A DNA stretch of 64,000 nucleotides. Origin: Spiroplasma litorale (lineage in GTDB: Bacteria; Bacillota_I; Bacilli_A; Mycoplasmatales; Mycoplasmataceae). The position numbers and the translations under genes are program-made. The notes beneath the pieces were generated by a model that was given only the letters and a program-made list of their open reading frames with translations, was not told the DNA's origin and did no database searches. This document shows, one piece after another, positions 51,370 through 63,337 of this stretch (the first letter of the stretch is position 1; each line of letters starts with the position of its first letter). The DNA lies in assembly GCF_001267155.1 (NCBI RefSeq), contig NZ_CP012357.1, forward strand, positions 496,001-560,000, read 5' to 3'.

Positions 51370-52119
51370 ATGTTTTTAGGAACTGTATTGGCTTGTATGG
51401 TAGGCTATTTAGTAGGTAGTTTTTCTTTTTCTATTATGGTTGTAAGATTAAAAACAAACAAAGATATTAGAGAATTGGGTAGTAAGAATGCTGGTGCCAC
51501 TAACGCAAGTAGAGTTATAGGTATAAAATGAGGTATTTTTATTTTATTTTTGGATTCATTAAAAGTTTTATTTACAGTAATTATAGCAATGCTTATTAAT
51601 ATGATAAATTCAGATTTATTTAATAAAACAAGCTTTTATATACCAATATTATTTACTCTAATTGGTCATTGTTGGCCTATATACTATAAATTCAAAGGTG
51701 GTAAAGCAGTAAGTTGCTTTCTTGGACTTATATTAGTTACAAATTTTATATTATTTTTTGCTTTCATTATTTTTGGGTTAATAATATTTTTTACTTTTAA
51801 AAAAGTAAGTCTTGCATCAATGGTTGCTTCACTATTAATTTGTATTTTAATGTGAGTTCCACAAATATCTGGTGGAAGTTCATTTGAAATTAATGGTTTT
51901 ATATTTTTTAGTGAAGTTTATAGTAATAATTTCTATTTTGTGTGATTTAATAAATTTCATGACTTAAATCACACAAATAATTTTTATGATAGTTTTTTAA
52001 CTATAAATATAGTTTTAACAATATCAACATTATTTCTGATATATAGACATAGAGCAAATTTAATAAGATTGTTTAAAAAACAAGAACCAAATTTTATAAA
52101 AAGTAAAAAAGATAAATAA
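51370..52119 (+). CDS. plsY: Acyl-phosphate glycerol-3-phosphate acyltransferase
   Basis: 249 aa, slightly long for the family because of an inserted loop near residues 165-200. PlsY moves the acyl group from acyl-phosphate to glycerol-3-phosphate, starting phospholipid synthesis. Multi-helix membrane protein with GYLVGSFSFSIMVVRLKTNKD (usual GSxPxg), ELGSKNAGATNASRV (signature G(S)xNxGATN), the GHCWPIYYKFKGGKAVS segment with the usual GH and KGGKg motifs, and RHRANLIRLFKKQE at the C-terminus. ATG 51370 follows GAGGTGG. A hairpin shared with the convergent MBL gene follows. Confidence 0.94.
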
Positions 52120-52162
52120 AAAAATACTTTGCTAAGTTATAAACTTTACAAAGTATTTTTTT
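52118..52162. terminator. Bidirectional terminator between plsY and the MBL gene
   Basis: A run of seven A then TACTTTG (52118-52131) pairs with CAAAGTA then seven T (52149-52162). It contains the plsY stop on the left and the leftward MBL gene stop (52132-52134) in its loop. Confidence 0.88.
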
Positions 52163-52812
52163 AAAATTAAATCTTTATCAACAAATTCTTTTATTGTAAG
52201 TCCATTGTCTCCGTGACCTGGATATACTATATAATCTGATTCAAAATAATTAAAGAATCATTTCATAGTATTAATAACATCAGTTTTATCAATACCTTTT
52301 TCAAATGAACCGATAATTAATGGATCATTACCTTTTGTTATCAAATCACCAATAAATACTGATTTAATTTTATCAAGCTCAATTATAAGGGAACCTGATG
52401 TATGTGATTTTTTTATAAAAATTCTAAATTCATATCCATCTAAGAATATGCTCATATCATTTAAAACAACTTTTAAATTTTCAAGAGGCTTCACAGAGTA
52501 AGGCTCAACACCTTCAAAAAGCATACTTGTATTTTTGTGTGGTTCAAACAAATTTAATAAATCTGAATAACCTATATAAATATTTGGCAAATCATATTTT
52601 TCAGATAAATCATTTAAACCAAAAAAATGCCCAAAATGACCATGAGTTATTATAATATTTTTTATTATAATATTTTTTTTGTCTGCAAATTCTATTATTT
52701 TTTTGTATTCTCTGTAACCTGTATCAATTAAAACAGCATTGTTTTTTTCAGTGCATAACAAGTAGCCGTTAGTTTGTCTAAATTTTTTATCTTGAAATTT
52801 ATATAATAGCAT
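52132..52812 (-). CDS. MBL-fold hydrolase with altered metal motif
   Basis: 226 aa, glyoxalase II-like (GloB family) size. It keeps the order of the family: NAVLIDTGYREYKKII, ITHGHFGHFFG, SHTSGSLII (usual HTPGS), SVFIGDLITKG and VYPGHGDNG. The diagnostic THxHxDH reads THGHFGH, so the metal-binding Asp is Gly. Either the second metal site is lost or the enzyme is altered. The C-terminus extends into the hairpin shared with plsY. UPF0154 lies 11 bases further upstream. Glyoxalase activity should not be assumed. Confidence 0.82.
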
Positions 52813-52823
52813 AAGTTATCGTT

Positions 52824-53042
52824 TTATTTTCCTCTTTTAACAGCGTTCATTGTTTTCTTAATGTCTGCTTCTGAAGGTTTTCTTCCCATGCTTCTATACA
52901 TAGCTCTTATTTGATTTTCATTTATTGGAGGATTATCTTTTAATTGTTTTTGAATTACTTTTCTTGTAATTATAAAACCAATAATTCCACCAATTACAGC
53001 TGAAACAATAGCTATAATTAAACCGGCTCATCAAGGTATCAT
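52824..53042 (-). CDS. UPF0154 family small membrane protein (YneF-like)
   Basis: 72 aa. MIPWWAGLIIAIVSAVIGG, helix, then RKVIQKQLKDNPPINENQIR, AMYRSMGRKPSEADIKKTMN. This NPPI-x-E-x-I-R-x-M-Y-x-x-M-GRKPSE pattern is the UPF0154 signature. The two Trp at positions 4-5 are UGA, so the gene is short and easily missed under the standard code. Function unknown. Between tkt and the MBL gene. Confidence 0.9.
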
Positions 53043-53102
53043 TTTATTTTCTCCTTATTCTTAAAATTAATATTAAAAAACTATATATTTAATATAACAT
53101 AA

Positions 53103-55076
53103 TTATTTATTATATGTATTTAATATTTTTTTTGCAATTTCTTCTTCGTTAAATTTTATATGTTGTAAAACATCGTTAAATGGAGCTGAATGACCAAAAT
53201 CATCAATCCCAAATGCAATACCATCATCACCAATAAATCTATGTCAACCAAAAGTTGATGATAATTCAATTGTAAACCTTTTAGTTTTTTTATCTATTAT
53301 TTTATTTTGATATGAAATATCTTGTTTTAAAAAGTTATTCATATTTACCATAGATATTATTCTTACATTTTTGTTATTTTTGTTCAATAAATTTTTAACT
53401 TTGATAGATAGTGAAATTTCACTACCTGAAGAAATTAAAGTAATTTCTGGGTTCGCATCTTCTTCGATGATATAACCCCCCCTATTAACATCTTCAAATA
53501 CCCTACTGTCATCTTTTCTATTGATTTCCTCAAGGTTTTGTCTAGATGCCAATATTACGCTTGGATTTTTTTTGTTATTAATTATTGCATCATAATAACT
53601 AGCGATTGTTTCAGCCATATCACAAGGTCTGTATACTGATAAATTAGGAATAGATCTTAACATTGCTAATTGTTCAATTGGTTGATGAGTTGGTCCATCT
53701 TCACCTACTGCGATTGAGTCGTGAGTAAACACTGAAAGTTTTTGAATTTTCATTAGCGCTGCCAATCTTATTGCTGGTTTTAGATAATCTGAAAAAACAA
53801 AAAAACCACTTTCTATTGGTAATAATCCACCATGTAATGCAATACCATTATTAATCGCACTCATTGCGAATTCTCTTACACCATACATTATATTTCTTCC
53901 ATCTTTATTATCAAAATCATAGTTACCATCAGGACCTTTAATTTTTGTTGATTCACTTAAATCTGCGCTACCCCCGATTAAAGATTTTATTTTGCTAGCT
54001 AAATAATTAAAAGTTTCCCCTGAACTTACTCGTGTTGCTTGATTTGCTTTTTTATTTATTTTTTTTATTTCATTAATATCAATAGTTCAATTTTTACTAA
54101 TTGCATTCTCTAACTCTAAACCTAATTCTTTATAGTTAGACTTATATTCTTTAAATAAATCATCTCATTCTTTATTTAATTTTTTACCTTTTTCAACAAC
54201 ATTATTATTATAAAATTCATAAACATCATTTGGTATTTCAAACGGTTTGTATTTTCAATTAAAATATTTTTTTACAGTTTCAATATCACTTCCTAAAGGT
54301 GCACCATGAACTTTTGTTGTTCCTTGTTGTGAAGCACCAACTCCAATTACTGTTTTAACTTCAATATATGTTGGCTTATTTGATTTTTTAGCTTTTAAAA
54401 TTGCTTTTTTTATTTCTTCAATATTTTCACCATCATTAACTCTTAAAGTATTTCAATTTACAGCTTGAAATTTCATAGATATATTTTCAACTTGTGCAGC
54501 GCTAACTTGTGCATCTAGTTGTATATCGTTCGAATCATGTAAAACTATTAATTTGTTTAATCTATATCTTCCAGCAAAAGATATTGCTTCATGTGAAATA
54601 CCTTCCTGTAAATCACCGTCCCCACAAACAACATATGTGTAGTGATCAATTATTTTAAAATTATCCTTATTAAACCTTGAACCTAAATGTGATTCAGCAA
54701 GAGCCATACCTACACCCATAGCAAGACCTTGACCTAATGGTCCTGTTGTTGCTTCAACACCATCTGTTATTTCATATTCAGGATGACCTGGTGTTATTGA
54801 GTTTAATTGTCTAAAATTTTTAAGATCTTCAATTGAAACATTATATCCTGTTAAATGAAGTAATGAATATAATAGTGCACTACCATGCCCTGCACTTAGT
54901 ATAAAACGATCTCTATTAAATCATTTAGAGTTTTTTGGATTTATATTCATAATATCTGTAAAAAGTGTGTAACACATTGGCGCAGCATCTAGAACAATAC
55001 CTGGGTGTCCAGAATTTGCTTTATTTATCGCATCGATGCCAAGTATGCGAATAGCATTCAAATTATCTTTATTCAT
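53103..55076 (-). CDS. tkt: Transketolase
   Basis: 657 aa, normal. Moves two-carbon units in the pentose phosphate pathway with thiamine diphosphate. [98 protein letters not shown] and SRQNL are all present, so it looks complete and active. Several Trp are UGA. Strand and spacing suggest its own transcript with the UPF0154 gene after it. A terminator-like hairpin at 55100-55140 separates it from the UPF0291 gene upstream. Confidence 0.97.
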
Positions 55077-55099
55077 TTAATCTATCTCCAAAGATATTA

Positions 55100-55140
55100 T
55101 ATAAAAAAAATAATAAACATATCACATAGTTTATTATTTT
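55100..55140 (-). terminator. Terminator after the UPF0291 gene (minus strand)
   Basis: AAATAATAAAC (55108-55118) pairs with GTTTATTATTT (55129-55139); read leftward it is followed by a T-run (A-run 55103-55110 on the plus strand). Confidence 0.8.
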
Positions 55141-55315
55141 ATTTTTCTTCTTCGTCGATTATTTTTATATTTTTTAATTGATTTTCAAAATTAGATCTAA
55201 ATATTTTTAAATATTCTTTTCGTAGTTTGTCTCTATCTTCTTTTTCAGTTTGTGTTAGTTCTCTTTCTTTTGCTATTTTTGCATAGTTGTTTATTTTTTT
55301 AATTAATTCTTCCAT
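55139..55315 (-). CDS. UPF0291 family small protein (YnzC-like)
   Basis: 58 aa. EELIKKINNYAKIAKERELTQ then EKEDRDKLRKEYLKIFRSNF match UPF0291 (usual (L/I)xRINeLakK-kk..GLT-xEE..E...LR.eYl..fR..f). Cytoplasmic, DNA- or ribosome-related role not established. Starts at 55315, 12 bases after the yqeH stop in the same direction. Confidence 0.88.
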   Translation of the reverse strand: MEELIKKINNYAKIAKERELTQTEKEDRDKLRKEYLKIFRSNFENQLKNIKIIDEEEK

Positions 55316-55326
55316 TTTAAAATCCT

Positions 55327-56649
55327 TTAAATTAATGGTTTAAGTTTTTTTACTATAACACCAAATTCTGTTTTTGGTACTGTAATTGATAATTTCATTC
55401 CAGGATAAGCTTTAAAATTGATTCAACCCAAACCCGAAATATTAATATCAACATTTTCATTTTTATCAAAATAGAATTCATTTTTTTTGAATCCTAATGA
55501 TATATCTTTTAGTCTTGGTGTAAGTGATTGTCTATGTTTTTTAAAGTAGCTCATCGCATTTAAAGATTTTGTTCTGTGTAAAGGCATTCTTTTATTAACA
55601 TAGAAGTGAAAACTAGTTTTAACAACTTTGTTTTTATCATTTAATATTTCACCTTCTTCAAAACTAAATCAAGCCAACCCTCCATAAAATATAGTTTGAC
55701 CTTTTAATAATTGGAATGTAACTTGCTTTATTTCTTTTTGAAAGAAAAAATAATCTCAAAAACTTGGAGCTGTAGCTATTGCGATATGATTATGTTTAAT
55801 TAGCCCAGGAGTATCATAAATATAATTATCTTTAGTAAAGTTTATTTTAATCTTATCTAAAGTTGTGTTTACATATTTTGAAGTTACTATAGAAGGTATT
55901 TGTTGATTTAAACGTAAACAAGAATTTATTAAACTAGATTTACCAGCATTTGATATACCTATAATATATTGATCATAATTAACACTTCTCAATTCAAGAA
56001 TTAAGTTGAATACATATTCTTCTTTAATTGATGACATAAGCATAATTTTAGAGTTTTTAAGAACCGAATTACTAAAATAATCTTTTAAGTATTCTAAAAC
56101 TTTTTTGTTTTTAATTGATTTTGGTAGTAAATCTACTTTGTTTGCAAGAATTATTACTTCTTTACTTGAGATTAATTTTTCTAATCATTCTAATCTGCTA
56201 CCAGGTAAATCAAAAATATCTACAACATAGTAGTATCTAATTTTTTCTTTTTCTTTGTTTATATTATCTAAAATATCAATAAAGTCTTTATCGTTTATTT
56301 CTTGTTCTACAAGCCTATTATAATTTTTAATTTTAAAACATCTTAGGCAATAATCTTGTTTTTCGATATCAATAACATACCCAGGAGTTTTCTCATCAGT
56401 TGTTTGCATTTCTTTTCCACAACCTACGCATTTTTTTGGACCTTCTCCATAATAATTTGTAGTATTACCAATACCTGGTTCAACTTCTTTTAAAGATACT
56501 TTACTTACTTGTTTTACTTTACCTTTATTCATATCTTCTGTATTAATATGTGAAGAGTTTAGTATTTTATTTTCCAGTTCTTCAACTTTTTTTTCAATAT
56601 CTAAAAAACCATCTTTTTTTTCTTCGTTATCATCATTAAAGAATTTCAT
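55327..56649 (-). CDS. yqeH: Ribosome biogenesis GTPase YqeH
   Basis: 440 aa, longer than the usual about 366 because of a Lys/Glu-rich N-terminal extension (about 65 residues) before the zinc finger. Circularly permuted GTPase in 30S assembly. Order seen: CVGCGKEMQ and YCLRCFKIKNYN (zinc ligands), VVDIFDLPGSRL, ILANKVDLLP (G4), GISNAGKSSLIN (G1), IYDTPG (G3), then an RNA-binding C-terminus with LGWINFKAY. Start 56649 fits GGGGGTAATTATG; yqeG upstream overlaps by 14 bases. It precedes a UPF0291 gene. Confidence 0.94.
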
Positions 56650-57217
56650 AATTACCCCCAATGTCCCCCTCATCATAGAAACCTTCATGTAGAATGTTTT
56701 TTTGAGCTAACTTTTTAAACAATTTATCCTCTATATAGTGAACAAATTTGTTACTCTTAACATCTCTACTTATAGGTGAAATTAATATACTTTTAATATG
56801 AGATCTATTTGCCACTAATATATCTGTGACTAATTGGTCACCTATTAGTATCATTTCTTCTTCTTTATAATCAAATAATCTTTTAATTATTTTCATTTTA
56901 CCAAGAAGTGGTTTTTTACAATCCCAAAAATAGTTTTCAATCCCAGCTTTTTTTGCAAAATTTTCAACTCTACTTCTAATATTGTTTGAAAAAAGAACAA
57001 ATTCCATATTATGATAATAAACATTTTTTACAAAGTTTATAACCTCATTGTTTGGTATTCTTTGATTTCAACCTATCAAAGTATTATCCATATCACATAA
57101 TATTAATTTAATACCACTATTTTTTAATGAATTAAGATTAATTTTTTTGTAACTTTCTAAATAAATTGACGGTTTAAAATAGTTTAATAATAAAGATTTA
57201 CTTTTAAAATTCTGCAT
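56636..57217 (-). CDS. yqeG: HAD-type phosphatase YqeG
   Basis: 193 aa. LCDMDNTLIGW is the HAD box (DxDxT), LFSNNIRSR the second, GDQLVTDILVANR the third with the Lys in KPLLGKM between them. YqeG family members are HAD phosphatases found with yqeH, as here (Bacillus order yqeG-yqeH); a phosphatidylglycerophosphatase role is known for some relatives. N-terminus MQNFKSKSLLLNYFKPS matches the family's KPsxyl. 14 bases overlap yqeH. Confidence 0.88.
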
Positions 57218-57291
57218 ATTTCACCTTTTAGTATATTATATTACAAAATTAGTATATTAATTTTTTAAAATTGTAATCCTAATTAATTAAT

Positions 57292-58848
57292 CTATTTATT
57301 TTCATTAGTTAATTTTTTCTCTTTTCTTTCAACATTAAATCACCAAACAAATATTCCTATGCTTGTAAAAATAACAAACCCTCCAAAAATAAATAAGAAA
57401 TCTATTAATGCTTTAACTCAATTATCATTTCATGACCTAATACTTGGAATTACACCGAAAAAGAATGCGATTGATATTAATATTAAGGTTATTACAGAAA
57501 TAATAATTGGGAATACTTTGTTTTTAAAAAATACCGTATCTCTTTCTTCATCTTCGTATTTTAGTCTTAATCTAATATATGCAACAAAGTAAAAACACAT
57601 TTGAACAATCGCTAAACTTGTTGCAGATTGTATAATTCTAGTTAAAAATTCACTAGAACCAACACCAGGATTACCGGTTGTTGTTGTACCAACAATTAAT
57701 AATATTATTGCAACGATTATAGCTTGAACCAATAGTGCGTTAACAGGTGTTCCATTTTTATCAGTTTTTGATAAATATTTACCCATTACATTTTCTGGCA
57801 CTTCAGAGAAAAACACTTTGGCCGGGGCTGAAGTTCAAAAGAAAAGTGAACCAATACCATTTAATGCAGTTATTAAACCTACAATATGAATAATTGTTTT
57901 TCCTTCTATTGAATTTATATCAATTCCTAAAATTGAAGGAAAAACATAGTAATAAGAATTTGAAATACCTCACTCTTTAATTTGTGATTGGTTTATTGTA
58001 AAACTAAGCAAAATTGTTCCTAAAAACATAAAAATTACAACAATAATTATTCCTAAAAGTGTTGCATTTTTAAATGTCTTTGAACCACCTTTAGTATCTT
58101 TTATAAAAACACTCATAGTTTCTATTCCGTTATATGAAAATATTAATCATGGAAAAGCACCTATGAAAGATCATCAATCACCATCAAATCCGTTCTCGCT
58201 ATCAGAAACTGAATCTAACGAATTTGAAGATAAACCATTTATAATACCTTTTGTTGGTAGAGTGTATAACAATGCTATAAGTATAAAAGATAATCCTAAA
58301 ATAAGACTAGCAATACCTCCAATATTAGTAACTTTACCTAATCATTTCGGTCCTTTTTTTGATACATAAGTTCCGGTTCAAAATAAAAGAATTGAAAATA
58401 AAGTTAATGTTATTGCCCCAACTCTAGTTGAGTTGTCTTCTGATAGTTTATTATTATCGCTTAATATTTTTGCAATATCATCAAAACCGTTAGCTCCATA
58501 AAAGAAAAAACTTAAAGCTATAACAGTGAACGGAGCTATTGTTGCAAAAAAGAATAAATTGCCAAAATAACTTGATCAACTGGCCAAAAAACCCGCTTTT
58601 TTTCCTAGAGTAAATACACAAAAACTACCTAACCCTGATTCTTGTTCTTTAAGTTTTTTTATACTACCAAATTCTGCTGTAATCATAACCAAGGGTATAG
58701 CATATACTGCACCACCAACTAAAAATAAAATTGCAGCTAATATACCAAATTGATTTTGATTGTTAATTATATTTCTAAAACCAAAAATGGTTGAAAAACT
58801 CATTAAAAAAATTGAAACTTTTGTTAAAGTTTTAATCCTCGATGACAT
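57292..58848 (-). CDS. APC-family amino acid permease
   Basis: 518 aa with about 12 to 14 hydrophobic helices. The N-terminal part FGFRNIINNQNQFGILAAIL and the YAIPLVMITAEFGS helix resemble the glutamate/GABA antiporter group of the APC superfamily (usual fG.rn....e.Gl.......). SYNGIETMSVFIKD (usual G.E....... ) and FFWTSAPAKVFFSE are further family features. It would move an amino acid across the membrane; substrate cannot be fixed. It contains many UGA-Trp. AGAGGTT precedes the start. Upstream lies a terminator that closes the previous gene. Confidence 0.9.
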
Positions 58849-58886
58849 AATAAATGAACCTCTATTCTATTTTTTAAAATTATAAT

Positions 58887-58931
58887 AAAAGCACCAAAAA
58901 CACTTAATAATAAAAGTGTTTTTTAGTGCTT
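58887..58931 (-). terminator. Terminator of the 59004-59936 gene (minus strand)
   Basis: AAAAGCACCAAAAACACTT (58887-58905) pairs imperfectly with AAGTGTTTTTTAGTGCTT (58914-58931). Read leftward the hairpin is followed by an A/T-rich run with T residues. Confidence 0.75.
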
Positions 58932-59003
58932 TATCTTTCGTTTTAAAAATAATATATGCATTAGGCTCCTTTAATTTGTAAATAATTATATCACATTATT
59001 TTT

Positions 59004-59936
59004 TTACTTTTTAATATATTTATTTTTATCATAAAAATTATATGTAAATTCAAAAATAAAATCAAAAAATATTAGTATTTTTAAAACATCATTATAACAA
59101 TGATCAATAACTTTTTTTATTGTATTATTCATTCTTTTATAAGATTCAAAGCTAATTTTTTTATCAAGTGGATAAGAAAAAAATGTATAAGCTTCACAAC
59201 ACATTGAATATATGTCATGTTTTTCTGTTTTAAAAATATTATCAACAATTTGATCGAATCAACCAAAAAATTTTTTCATACTTGTTAATGAAATCATTTC
59301 ATCATTTTGTTTTCCGGAAGGTAAGTTATTTTTATTTCAAAATTCTTCCCCATTGGATTTTGTATTTGAGAATGAAAAACAATTTTGTAATATGTCATAT
59401 ACATCAAAAAAATTTACATTAGTTTCATTTTTTTCTTTGTTTAAAAAAGTCATTTTCAAAGGTCTTTTTGAAAATAATTTTTTATAGTTATTAACTCATA
59501 TATTAATAATTTTAATATCATTACTTGCTCCAGCGCAAACTATTGTTTTAATATCTTTATTTCTACACATATTAAGAAATGAAACAACCATTTTTTCATA
59601 TTGACTATAAAAATTATATGATTTATCATTAAAGTTTCTTTTTATGCTAATTGATTTTATTGCTTTTTTGTTATCTCTTGAAGAAATTTCCTTTAAAGAT
59701 TTTGCAAAAGAATATTGAACAACATAAACTAAATCTTTGTTTTTATCGTCATATAGTTTTTTATCATAATCACTATTATCGTGTGAGTTATTAAAAAATT
59801 CTGTATCTAAAATTATAATAGGAAATTCTAATTTCTCTATAAAGCTTTTAGCAATATTTTTATCAAATCTGAAATTTTGATGCTCGTTAACTAAAAAATA
59901 GCCTTCATCAATAACTTGAATTGAATTTAGTTTCAT
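59004..59936 (-). CDS. Possible DnaQ-fold exonuclease-like protein
   Basis: 310 aa, no signal. FPIIILDTEFFN looks like motif I of DEDD exonucleases (D-x-E-F), and IVCAGASNDIKIINIW resembles motif II with its Asp; the third motif (YxxxD or HxxxD) may be AYTFFSYPLD, but this is uncertain. Family therefore only suggested. UGA-Trp follow motif II. Divergently transcribed from the 60024 gene with 87 bases between. A TAGGTAAAA ribosome site precedes the start. It could also be a Mollicute-specific protein without nuclease activity. Confidence 0.6.
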
Positions 59937-60023
59937 GCCTTTTACCTACTTTTAAATAATATCATATATTTTTTAATAAAATAATGTAATATAATGTAAT
60001 ATAAAAATATAGGTAAAACTTTA

Positions 60024-60851
60024 ATGGAAAAAATAATTAATTTAAAAGAATTTGTAAATAATATATCTGTTCAATGGTTTGTTAATTTTTTTATGAAAAA
60101 AATTAATTTGATTAAGAATAATTTTTTAGATGAAAATAATGGTGAGACAATTGGTTTTAAACCAAACATAAATGTTGCTAATTTTTATTTAACCACAATA
60201 AAAGAAGAACTTGATAATATAAAAGATTATAATACTATGCAAAAATTTTTAAAAAAACATAATTTTTACAAACTTAAAAATGATGATTTAAAAATGTTTA
60301 GCGATCAAGCGTCAAGTGAAATAATGGAAACATTAGATAAAGACGGAAAAAATTTAGAAGAAAAATTAACTGAACTTATTATTAAAATGCAAATTAATAA
60401 TATTTCAAAAAATTTAAGTAATTCAATATCAATATTTAAAATTTTACTAAAAAAATTAGGTGAAGAAACATTAATAAATGAAATAGACTTTGATGATGTC
60501 ACTTATCTTATTAATAACAGCTACAATGAAAGTTTAGAAAGATTTAAAAATTGATCTTTACAAAATTCTAAACAAAGTATAAATTATCAAGAAGAATTAA
60601 AAATACTAGATTCAGATGTTGATTTTGATAAAAAAAGAGAAGCTAGCGAAATAATCGAACACTATTTTAATTCTATTATTTCAAATGATATTGATGATAA
60701 TGAGATTAATGATTTTTCAAGTGTTACAGACATTAATAAATCTAAAATAGTTGTATTTAATAAAGGGATAATGTCATGCGAAGAACTTTGTTCAAAAATA
60801 AATTTGATAAGTTATTTATTTAAAAATGAAAATAATTTGTTTAAGAGATAA
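60024..60851 (+). CDS. Soluble helical protein of unknown function
   Basis: 275 aa, no signal or membrane helix. Lys/Asn/Asp-rich, with EFVNNISVQWFVNFFMKKIN at the N-terminus and repeated INN/IDD helices. No motif recognised. The AATATAGGTAAAACTTT before ATG 60024 contains the ribosome site. Its last 11 bases overlap the end of the convergent lipoprotein gene. Confidence 0.65.
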
Positions 60852-61626
60852 TTTTATATAAAAATTCATCAAATTTCATATAACTACCAGTTTTATCTAT
60901 AACATAAGTAAAATATTCTTTTTTTAAAACAAGATTATTGATTACTTTTTCTTTAGAAATAATTTCATCGATAAAACTATCGAAATTATCTTGTTTAATA
61001 TTACCTTTGATAAAGAAATTGCAACTTTCATCTAGGTTTTCGGTATTTTCAAATATTTCTATACCAAAACTTGTAGAAGTCATTATTTTATTTATAAAAT
61101 ATGTTGTTTCTAATTTACTATATAATTCATCATTTTCTAATGTGAGTAAAATCTTACCTACAGTTTTCCAACCTTTTTTAAGAGTTATTGCGACATCACT
61201 GTTTACAGTTAATTCAAGATTTTCATTAACCATTATTTGATTTAAAAAAATATTCTCAATATAAAAAGTTAATCCTGTAAAATCATAAACATTACCATTA
61301 TATTTAGGATTGTATATTTCAATTAAACTTGCAAAAAATTCTGATACTTTTTCTTCGTTGCTAAGTTCTATAATGCTTTTATCAATTTTATAAGTTGAAA
61401 TATTATTATTAAAACCAATATGTTCTCATGAATTGTTTATTAATTCTATATACCTAACATCATAAGGCTTTATGTTATTTTCTATTTCAAAAAATTTTTG
61501 TAAAATAGAAGTTTTTGCATTTGCATGCTTTGAAGGAAAAGTTTCAATTTGATCACAAGAAATAACTGACAGTGATGTACTTGTAACTATATTTATTGAT
61601 AATAAAAATATAAGTAATTTTTTCAT
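60841..61626 (-). CDS. Lipoprotein of unknown function
   Basis: 261 aa. MKKLLIFLLSINIVTSTSLS then VISC makes a clear lipoprotein signal (Cys about 24). The rest is hydrophilic with NFFIKGNIKQDNFDSFI. The start at 61626 is chosen over ATG 61650 because GGGGAAAA precedes it and MKKLL is the usual lipoprotein start. It begins 2 bases after the previous lipoprotein gene, so both are in one transcript. 11 bases overlap the convergent 60024 gene. Confidence 0.82.
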
Positions 61627-61627
61627 A

Positions 61628-62764
61628 CTATAAATTATTTTCCCCTTCATTTTCCTCTTTATGATGATTTTTTAATACATTTATTTTTATGTTATTAATT
61701 AATTTATTATCTAAATAAAATGGATCAAACATTTTGGTTGATCATATTTTTTTCCTTGTTCAGTTTCAAGAATTCGGATTTTCATTTTCTTTAATATAAC
61801 TACTTTTAATTTGCTCTTGTTCTTTGCAGTTTTCTGAGCTACATTCTATATATAATTCATCTTTTTTATTGGTAAAATTTAAAATTTCAATTGCATTAAA
61901 AAATTGCCCTACTTTCTCTGAAATTTCTGTAATCATTTTATTTTGATCTAGTATTTTATCTTCATATTCAATAGAAATATTTAAATAATTTAGTTCATCA
62001 ATTTCTTTTAAATCATTTTTTTCTTCTTCTCCTGATTCCTCATTTTTTAAAATTTCAAATTTATATTTTAATAATTCTTTTTCTTCTTCATCATCATTTT
62101 TATTGTTAATATTTTCATTTTTTGTTAAATAATATTTTGGTAATAATTTATCAATAATTTTTGTTTCTAAATTATTATTTTTAATACTATAAACAAATTT
62201 GTCTTCCAACACTTTTACTTCGTCACTTATTTTAATATAGTTTGTAATTTTTAAATCAATATATTTTTTTATATTTTCATTTCTTTCGTAAACTAAATTT
62301 GTATTAAAAAAATCCACTTTAAAATCTAAATTTTCAAAATCATAGAATAAATCATCATTCATTAAAGGGTTGATATTAAAAAAATACGCAATATAGTCAA
62401 ATCCAATTTGCACTTCTTGTATTTTGTCTTGTTTAAATGATAATTTTGGTGAAGAATAAGCTTCATTAGAAATCGCTGTTCCTTTATAATCGTTGTTATT
62501 ACAATTAAAATTATCACAATCTAAAACTATTCTGTTTTTATCAAGTTTATACTGTTCTTTATCTTTGTTATCTTTTTTATTTTCTTTTAAATTGGGAAGG
62601 ATTGAAAAATACTCTTTGTCATTATTAATAAAAACATTTGAAAAAGCTACCATATTATTAGCCTTTTCAAAATCTGGGTTAATGTTTGTTGTTCCACATG
62701 AAATTGTTGATATTGGCAAAAAAGAGATTCAAAAAGAAAGTATTAATTTTAATGTTTTTTTCAT
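61628..62764 (-). CDS. Acidic lipoprotein of unknown function
   Basis: 378 aa. Signal MKKTLKLILSFWISFLPIST with lipobox TISC (Cys about 23); Trp-12 is UGA. The mature part is rich in Asn/Asp/Glu/Lys, including EEEKELLKYKFEILKNEE and a run near EESGEEEKNDLKEID, and holds four Cys in its middle and end (DCDNFNC, ECSSENC), unusual for these lipoproteins. It is followed at once by another lipoprotein gene. Function unknown; surface exposure is likely. Confidence 0.82.
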
Positions 62765-62778
62765 ATAAAATTACCTAC

Positions 62779-63279
62779 TTATTTTTTTTCTAATTCGTCT
62801 TCTCAAAAGTTTATTGCTAAAACGTTTTTAACGTATCTAATTGAAATTTCTAACCCTTTTATAGGAACTTGAAAATAACCGTTAGTAAATTTTGCGGCAA
62901 TATGAATTAAACACAAAGGAACCATTTCGGGTTCAGATTTTATAAATTTAATTGGATCCATATCTTTAAATTCATCGAAACCAAAATGTTCATACATATC
63001 TTTTTGGAATGATTTTATTCCATTATCCATTCAATTATTTATTAAATATTCAACTATAGAATTATGAAATGAAATTCTATCATTAATATGAGAATATGCA
63101 AAATCCATTGCTCAACTTGAGAATTTTTTTACAGCTTCTTCTGGTGTTCTTACAATTAAAACCCCTCTGAACCTTTTATTATCATCACCAATAGCGGATA
63201 TTGATATAAATGATGTTCCTTCTAAAAATGAGATTTTCCCTAAATTAGATTTTTTAATATTATAAACTTTCTCGCTCAT
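62779..63279 (-). CDS. Soluble protein of unknown function, upstream of two lipoproteins
   Basis: 166 aa. MSEKVYNIKKSNLGKISFLE, then FISISAIGDDNKRFRGVLIV, and a C-terminal part with KSEPEMVPLCLIHIAAKFTN and VPIKGLEISIRYVKNVLAI. No motif that I can name; no signal. It lies upstream of the lipoprotein genes (14 bases between) and downstream of ruvB on the same strand. GGGGTGAAAG precedes the start. Function unknown. Confidence 0.68.
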
Positions 63280-63337
63280 ATCTTTCACCCCATACTATGA
63301 AAATATTATACACTTTTGAATTTATTAATTAAACCCC

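Noticed and set aside
59937-60023. Inverted TTTTACCTA / TAGGTAAAA (59940-59948 and 60010-60018) as an operator
   Set aside because: Both halves are the ribosome sites of the two divergent genes, which explains the symmetry without an operator.
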